DNA of 6,905 nucleotides from positions 1-6,905 of the forward strand of contig CAYFVQ010000189.1 in the NCBI GenBank assembly GCA_964346585.1, given 5' to 3'. This document shows positions 1-4,250 of the stretch, piece by piece (positions within the stretch are counted from its first letter, which is position 1; each line of letters begins with the position of its first letter). Below the pieces are notes generated by a model. It was not told the origin of the DNA. It ran no database searches and saw only the letters and a list, made by a program, of their open reading frames with translations. The stretch comes from SOIA01 sp964346585 (GTDB taxonomy: Bacteria; Acidobacteriota; Aminicenantia; Aminicenantales; Aminicenantaceae). The position numbers and the translations under genes were made by a program.

Positions 1-110
1 ATCATGACATTCTGGGGCTTGAGGTCCCGGTGCACGACTCCCAGACGGTGGGCTTCTGAGAGCCCCTCGCTCACCTGCTTGGCCAGGGAGATGGCTGTCC
101 CGATGGTGAG
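1..110. repeat. Left copy of an exact 110-bp terminal direct repeat
   Basis: Base-for-base identical and in the same orientation as 6796-6905. It lies inside the kinase catalytic region (through HRDLKPQNVM), a place with no biological reason for an element boundary. The matching part of kinase A (3119-3228) differs at 13 of 110 positions, so the exact match is not ordinary paralog similarity. It most likely marks a contig that closes on itself, either a real circle of 6,795 bp or an assembly-graph loop. Confidence 0.97.
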
Positions 111-557
111 CTGGCGCGAGCGTCTGATGAAACTCTTGAGGTCCTCGCCGGGAACATACTCCATGGTGATGTAATAGGTTCCCTCCTCTTCCCCAAGGTC
201 GTACATCTTGCAGACATTCCTGTGGGCGATCTTGCGCGCGAATTTAAGCTCGTTGCTGAAGCGTTCGATGGTCTTTTTGTCGGCAGCGATCTCAGGCTTG
301 ATGAGCTTAAGCGCGACTTCTTCCTTAATTTTTTTATCTTCAACTCTGAAGACCTTGCCCATTCCGCCTTTGCCCAGCTCTTCGATGATCTCGTACCTGT
401 CCGCGATGACACTGCCCCGGGTGAGTTCTTCGGTGGGAGTTTCTGCGGTTTTCGTGAGGGAAGGTGAGGCTTTCTCTTCGGATTCGAATTTGGTCCCGCA
501 CTTCCCGCAGAAAAGGGTGTCGTCCGGGTTGTCAGCCTGACACTTCGGGCATTTCAT
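1..557 (-). CDS. Zinc-ribbon serine/threonine protein kinase, N-terminal part (runs off the left edge)
   Basis: This is the first 185 codons of a transmembrane-receptor type Ser/Thr kinase; the frame is open to the window edge. The start is the ATG at 557-555, 13 bp after the stop of the kinase A gene, with a weak AAGG (572-569) overlapping that stop, so translation is probably coupled. A four-cysteine zinc ribbon (C3, C6, C17, C20) comes first, then a variable linker, then the kinase N-lobe: glycine loop GKGGMGKV at 62-69, ATP-binding lysine in VALK (K84), alpha-C glutamate E103, and catalytic-loop HRDLKPQN at 176-183 with base D178. The fragment stops just after this loop, before DFG. Its last 110 bases are identical to 6796-6905, so the rest of the gene is probably the fragment at 4251-6905, giving a 1033-residue protein. 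Family assignment is firm; the join is an inference, since a separate third paralog sharing that segment is possible. Confidence 0.93.
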   Translation of the reverse strand, partial: MKCPKCQADNPDDTLFCGKCGTKFESEEKASPSLTKTAETPTEELTRGSVIADRYEIIEELGKGGMGKVFRVEDKKIKEEVALKLIKPEIAADKKTIERFSNELKFARKIAHRNVCKMYDLGEEEGTYYITMEYVPGEDLKSFIRRSRQLTIGTAISLAKQVSEGLSEAHRLGVVHRDLKPQNVM

Positions 558-570
558 TGTCTTATTTGCC

Positions 571-3500
571 TTATAATTGTCTTTTTAAAGTCTCCAGTTG
601 CTTCTTCGCGTCCTCGACCTCAGCCATGCCCGGGTCAGCATCCTTCCAGAGCTCGAGGAATTTATCGTAATTCTCGATGGCTTTGGTTGTGTTTCCTTGC
701 TGTTCGTAGATTTTACCCAGCATGTAGAAGGATTTGGCGTAGACGTCGCCATTAGTCAGTCTGCCTGTATAAAGGGAATCTATCCTTTCATATTCTTCTC
801 GAGCTTTGTCTAAATCCCCTAACCTGTAATAGGCTAATCCTAAAGAATCAGCGTATATAAGACGCGCGCCGGATAATTGATAGAGCAAAGGCAGGCCCTT
901 CTTAAAATATTCAATGGCTCTGGAATAATCATGTCTTTCAATCTCTATCATACCCATTAAATGATAGTAATGTCTCATGAGTTTCTTGTTCATTTGTTGT
1001 TCGATCATCTCCCTAAGTTCTTCAGCTGCTTTCTGTGCTTCTGCCAATCGTTCTATTTCAACGTACACAAGTGCTTTCCTGTTCAGAGCGATTCTTTGAG
1101 CGAATGTATCCTCATCTTCAACAGCGCCTTCCCATATTTTTTCTAATAACTCTAAAGCTCGATCAAAATTGCCTGATCTGAGTTCCGCATAGGCTAAATC
1201 ACGAGTTGCCCCCCATATCCAAGTTATTTCGCCGAGTTCTTCTGCCTGCTCAATCCCTCGTTTTGCCAACTCTATTGTATCTTTAAATCTTCCCTGTAGT
1301 ACAAACAAAGATCCCAATCTCTGCATGCCATTTGCATTAGCAGATGGTTCTTCCTTTGCCAGAAGCTTCCGGTATTCCTCTTCTGCTTTCTTCAAATTTC
1401 CCATGTAGAAATAAATGTCGCCTTTTTTCCTGAAGTTAATCCAATTTATCGGAGCAAGGGCGAATGCTTTATCCATTTCTTCCAGGGCAAGATCATATTT
1501 TTCTTGATAACGATAATACGAGGCTTGATCTTGATGGATCCTGTAGCTATCTGGAAAATTATTCAGGAATTCTTCGTAAACCTTTTTGGCTTTGTCAAAC
1601 AATCCATGATCTTCGTATATACTAGCTAAGTTTGTATAAGTGATTATAAAATCAGTTTTATGCTCTTTTATTAAAATTTCATAATGTTCTATGGCTTTTT
1701 GATCATCTTCTATTCTGCCATACAAAACGGCTAAGTTATGCCTGGCTCCCCTTTCATCAGGATAAATCTCCAGTAATTTCTCATAGGCCTCAAAGGCTTT
1801 ATCAAAGGTTATCTCTGACCTGCCGTAGAAATCTGCCTCAATTCGATATCGTTCTCTATCCGATAATCTATCTGTAAGCTTTAATGCCGTTTGGAATAGC
1901 TCCTTCGCTTTTGTTCTGCGGCCTAAATTGCCATAGGCAATTGCCATGGATCTGTAGGCCATGGCAAACTCCGGATCAATGGCTACGGCTTGCTCCATCA
2001 GCTCTATGCCTTTCCGATACTCTCCCTGGAGGTGAAATTTTCTCCCTATGCTGTAGTATTTATACGCTTCAGGAGAGTTAGTGGTGATTTTTCTGACTTC
2101 GCTATCAATGTCGCTTGTGACCTGCTCTTCTGAAAGCTCAAGATGAGCCTTTATTTTCTTTGTTATATCATCCACCAAAGAAGGGAAACTCTCCTCGCTT
2201 TCCCCTGTAACATAATCTGACGCAATAATCTCTAATGTGTCTGCTCTTTGTAGTGAGTAATCGATTCGAAAGATATTCCCTGCCTTGGAAAGGCTAGCTT
2301 GAAAAATATGGTTGACTCTTCCTTCTCGTACGACATTCTTTAAATCCTCTGAAGCATAACTTTTTGCCTCCAGCAGGTTCAGTTTTCTGAGAACACTGAA
2401 AAGCCTGTCTGCTGGCAAGACATTAATGTATTTGGATTGGGAGAGGTCGGTTATTAGCCAACGGGGAAGAGCGACTCTCCAGTGATCCAGTGTCTCATCT
2501 CCTGTCTCGTTCATAAAATAGACAACAGCCAGGGAAGGCTTATCAGAATCAGGGAAAGGAACAGTTTTATCTTTTGGAAGAAGCTGTAAGAGGATTATTC
2601 CGATGATCACGACAGCGATGATGATTAAAGCCGGGATAAGGAGCTTCTTCACTCTGAAGGTGACGGTGATCTCTTTGGACGTGATCGGCTCTTTCTTGGG
2701 GATCACTCTCTCTGTGGTCGGGATGCCCTGCTCGATACTGCTCAGCTCGCTGCGGAATTCACCCGTGCTCTGAAACCTCTTTTCTTTGTCCTTTTCCAGG
2801 CATTTGAGGATCATCCGGCTCAAATCATCTGAGATCTGGGAGTTAAACTCTTTAGGATTCCTGGGCGTCTCGCTTTTTTGCATGACTCCGATGGCAAACG
2901 CTGTGTCTCCCTCGAACGGGACTCGTCCGGTCAGCATCTCATAGAGCATGATGCCCAGAGAATAGATGTCCGACCTCTGGTCCGCCTCCTTCCCCTCCAC
3001 CTGCTCCGGAGACATGTACTCCGGAGTGCCGATCATCACTCCGGCGCCCGTTATCCCTTTGCCTTCGACTGAGCGGGCCACGCCGAAGTCCATGATCCGG
3101 GCGTTCCCTTCTTTATCGATCATAACATTCTGAGGCTTAAGGTCGCGGTGGACGACTCCCAGGCGGTGGGCTTCAGAGAGGCCCTCGCTCACCTGTTTTG
3201 CCAGGGAGATTGCTGTTCCGATGGTGATCTGCCGTGACCGTCTGATGAAACTTTTCAGGTCTTCTCCCGGAACGTACTCCATCGTGATGTAATAGGTCCC
3301 CTCTTCCTCTCCGAGGTCGTACATCTTGCAGACGTTCCTGTGGGCGATCTTGCGTGCGAATTTCAACTCGTTGCTGAAGCGTTCGATGGTTTTTTTATCG
3401 GCGGCGATCTCAGGCTTGATGAGCTTGAGGGCGACTTCTTCCTTGATTTTCTTGTCTTCGACCCTGAAGACCTTGCCCATGCCGCCTTTGCCCAGCTCTT

Positions 3501-3669
3501 CGATGATCTCATACCTGTCCGCGATGACGCTGCCTCGAGTGAGTTCTTCGGTGGGAGTTTCGATGGTCTTCGTGACAGGGATTTCTTCTTCAGAAATTAT
3601 TTGAGTCCCACACTCCCCACAAAACCGTTGAGTGTCGGGATTGTCTGCGTTACATTTGTGGCATTTCAT
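571..3669 (-). CDS. Transmembrane serine/threonine protein kinase with zinc ribbon, TolB/FlgO-like domain and TPR repeats (kinase A, complete)
   Basis: A complete 1032-residue receptor kinase that should phosphorylate Ser/Thr on cytoplasmic partners. Visible parts: zinc ribbon (C3, C6, C17, C20); kinase domain about 53-310 with GKGGMGKV at 60-67, K82, alpha-C E101, HRDLKPQN at 174-181 (base D176), DFG at 194-196 and GTPEYMSPEQ at 214-223. T207 and T215 in the activation loop are candidate autophosphorylation sites. All catalytic residues are present. A basic juxtamembrane stretch leads to one hydrophobic helix at about 343-364, then a TolB N-terminal/FlgO-like alpha/beta domain at about 378-510 (starting KPSLAVVYF), then roughly 12-13 TPR units from about 534 to 1010. 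The single helix implies that the TolB-like and TPR part lies outside the cytoplasm and acts as sensor or docking arm; that is inference. The ATG at 3669 is chosen because it opens the zinc ribbon. It lies 12 bp after the toxin stop with no clear Shine-Dalgarno, which suggests coupling. The ligand and substrates cannot be read from the sequence. Confidence 0.96.
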   Translation of the reverse strand: MKCHKCNADNPDTQRFCGECGTQIISEEEIPVTKTIETPTEELTRGSVIADRYEIIEELGKGGMGKVFRVEDKKIKEEVALKLIKPEIAADKKTIERFSNELKFARKIAHRNVCKMYDLGEEEGTYYITMEYVPGEDLKSFIRRSRQITIGTAISLAKQVSEGLSEAHRLGVVHRDLKPQNVMIDKEGNARIMDFGVARSVEGKGITGAGVMIGTPEYMSPEQVEGKEADQRSDIYSLGIMLYEMLTGRVPFEGDTAFAIGVMQKSETPRNPKEFNSQISDDLSRMILKCLEKDKEKRFQSTGEFRSELSSIEQGIPTTERVIPKKEPITSKEITVTFRVKKLLIPALIIIAVVIIGIILLQLLPKDKTVPFPDSDKPSLAVVYFMNETGDETLDHWRVALPRWLITDLSQSKYINVLPADRLFSVLRKLNLLEAKSYASEDLKNVVREGRVNHIFQASLSKAGNIFRIDYSLQRADTLEIIASDYVTGESEESFPSLVDDITKKIKAHLELSEEQVTSDIDSEVRKITTNSPEAYKYYSIGRKFHLQGEYRKGIELMEQAVAIDPEFAMAYRSMAIAYGNLGRRTKAKELFQTALKLTDRLSDRERYRIEADFYGRSEITFDKAFEAYEKLLEIYPDERGARHNLAVLYGRIEDDQKAIEHYEILIKEHKTDFIITYTNLASIYEDHGLFDKAKKVYEEFLNNFPDSYRIHQDQASYYRYQEKYDLALEEMDKAFALAPINWINFRKKGDIYFYMGNLKKAEEEYRKLLAKEEPSANANGMQRLGSLFVLQGRFKDTIELAKRGIEQAEELGEITWIWGATRDLAYAELRSGNFDRALELLEKIWEGAVEDEDTFAQRIALNRKALVYVEIERLAEAQKAAEELREMIEQQMNKKLMRHYYHLMGMIEIERHDYSRAIEYFKKGLPLLYQLSGARLIYADSLGLAYYRLGDLDKAREEYERIDSLYTGRLTNGDVYAKSFYMLGKIYEQQGNTTKAIENYDKFLELWKDADPGMAEVEDAKKQLETLKRQL

Positions 3670-3681
3670 GATTCTGTCAAA

Positions 3682-3927
3682 TCAATTTTTATACACATCT
3701 CCTCGTGTATCGATTTTAACAATTTTTATCAAATCTTTTTCCCACGAAAAAATGATTCGATATTTGCCTGCTCGCAAACGGTAAATGTTTTTCACTTTTT
3801 TCCCTTTGAGCTTGGCAATATTCCCTTCATCTGGCAACTTCTCTATGGCATCAATGATTTTCCGGGAGATGTTTTTTTCAAGTTTTTGGAGATACCGTAC
3901 ACTGGTTTTACTGTAGAGGAATTTCAT
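3682..3927 (-). CDS. RelE/ParE-superfamily toxin of a type II toxin-antitoxin pair
   Basis: An 81-residue basic protein resembling RelE-type mRNA interferases, which cut mRNA in the ribosomal A site. Visible signs are an amphipathic helical N-terminal half, then the family signature of the beta-sheet: KLKGKKVKNIYRLRAGKYRII at about 39-59 and the C-terminal IDTRGDVYKN at 72-81. R50, R52, R57, R75 and Y79 sit where RelE enzymes carry catalytic and RNA-binding basic and tyrosine residues; this match was made by eye, without an alignment. The ATG (3927-3925) overlaps the antitoxin stop by four bases (ATGA), and no good Shine-Dalgarno precedes it, so translation is probably coupled to the antitoxin. 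This keeps toxin output below antitoxin, as is usual for such pairs. The frame is intact, so the toxin is likely functional. A ParE-like gyrase poison is the main alternative; the RGDVYK ending favours the RelE side. Confidence 0.88.
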   Translation of the reverse strand: MKFLYSKTSVRYLQKLEKNISRKIIDAIEKLPDEGNIAKLKGKKVKNIYRLRAGKYRIIFSWEKDLIKIVKIDTRGDVYKN

Positions 3928-4166
3928 ATACCAAGAGTCTTCTTCGCCTCTTCTGAGGAAACAAACTCATCGGAAGAAATGATTTCAAGGATCTCTTTTT
4001 CATCCTTTGCGGACAGGATAAGTTCTTCCTTCTTTTTCATCTTTTTATCAAGCCAGGCTTTCAGAGATTTCCGGATGATTTCTGATACACTTTCGTTGCG
4101 GAAGAAGGATAGGGCTTTGACTTTTTTATACAGGTCTTCGTCTATGGTGATGTTTAGCCTTTTCAT
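3924..4166 (-). CDS. Ribbon-helix-helix (CopG/RelB-like) antitoxin and autorepressor
   Basis: An 80-residue protein that should bind and neutralise the toxin encoded directly after it, and repress its own promoter. Residues 2-8 (KRLNITI) form a typical DNA-contacting beta strand, followed by helix A at about 9-21, a turn around N24-S26 and helix B at about 26-41 (SVSEIIRKSLKAWLDKK), the ribbon-helix-helix layout. After a lysine-rich hinge (41-46), the acidic C-terminal tail (about 54-80) is the likely toxin-binding part. The ATG at 4166-4164 is well supported: a strong GGAGG lies at 4179-4175, eight bases upstream, and a 30-bp palindrome suited to a ribbon-helix-helix dimer pair lies immediately before it. 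The gene overlaps the toxin gene by 4 bp, giving the classical antitoxin-first order. The family call rests on pattern, not on a search. Confidence 0.88.
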   Translation of the reverse strand: MKRLNITIDEDLYKKVKALSFFRNESVSEIIRKSLKAWLDKKMKKKEELILSAKDEKEILEIISSDEFVSSEEAKKTLGI

Positions 4167-4174
4167 TGTCTATG

Positions 4175-4179
4175 CCTCC
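4175..4179 (-). promoter_or_regulatory. Ribosome binding site of the antitoxin gene
   Basis: GGAGG on the minus strand, eight bases before the ATG at 4166. It is the strongest Shine-Dalgarno ahead of any start in the window and settles the antitoxin start. The toxin and kinase A starts have no comparable site, so antitoxin should be the best-translated product of the operon. Confidence 0.8.
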
Positions 4180-4207
4180 AATACATATATACGTATTTAT
4201 GTATTGG
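4178..4207. promoter_or_regulatory. 30-bp near-perfect palindrome, likely antitoxin operator
   Basis: The arms CCAATACAT (4178-4186) and ATGTATTGG (4199-4207) are exact reverse complements. The 12 bases between them continue the symmetry around a central CG (4192-4193), except for one mismatched pair (4188/4197). Fourteen of fifteen base pairs are therefore symmetric. The palindrome covers the promoter spacer, the -10 and the predicted start, and its edge touches the GGAGG. Occupancy by the ribbon-helix-helix antitoxin, alone or with toxin, should block transcription. The symmetry is seen directly; the bound protein is inferred from position and family. Confidence 0.75.
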
Positions 4208-4214
4208 ATGTCAA
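4186..4214 (-). promoter_or_regulatory. Predicted sigma70-like promoter of the toxin-antitoxin operon
   Basis: On the minus strand a perfect -35 hexamer TTGACA lies at 4214-4209, followed by a 17-bp spacer and a -10-like TATATA at 4191-4186 (four of six consensus bases). The sequence upstream of the -35 is AT-rich (including TATTTAAATA at 4234-4225) and could help polymerase binding. A start about seven bases past the -10 would fall near 4179, making a leader of only about 13 bases whose first bases are the GGAGG ribosome binding site. No other promoter of comparable quality is apparent in the window, and no hairpin terminator separates it from the kinase B stop at 4251. Confidence 0.65.
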
Positions 4215-4250
4215 TCCGAACATTTATTTAAATAGGATATCATGTTGAAG

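Noticed and set aside
552..562. An 11-base match (AGACAATGAAA on the minus strand) shared by the starts of the kinase at 557 and the antitoxin at 4166
   Set aside because: Short, includes the start codon and a common lysine codon, and similarity ends at once on both sides; chance is sufficient.
571..3669. TPR coding region as a DNA-level tandem repeat or CRISPR-like array
   Set aside because: The repetition is only at protein fold level; no recurring identical DNA units or regular spacers are visible.
4225..4234. TATTTAAATA palindrome as a terminator or second operator
   Set aside because: Too short and AT-only to form a stable hairpin and without a T run; more plausibly part of an AT-rich region upstream of the promoter.
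3340..4248. A 302-codon plus-strand open frame spanning the kinase A start, the toxin and the antitoxin
   Set aside because: It is antisense to three well-supported genes, has no recognisable domain, and its low-complexity phenylalanine/serine-rich protein is what lysine/glutamate-rich genes give in reverse.
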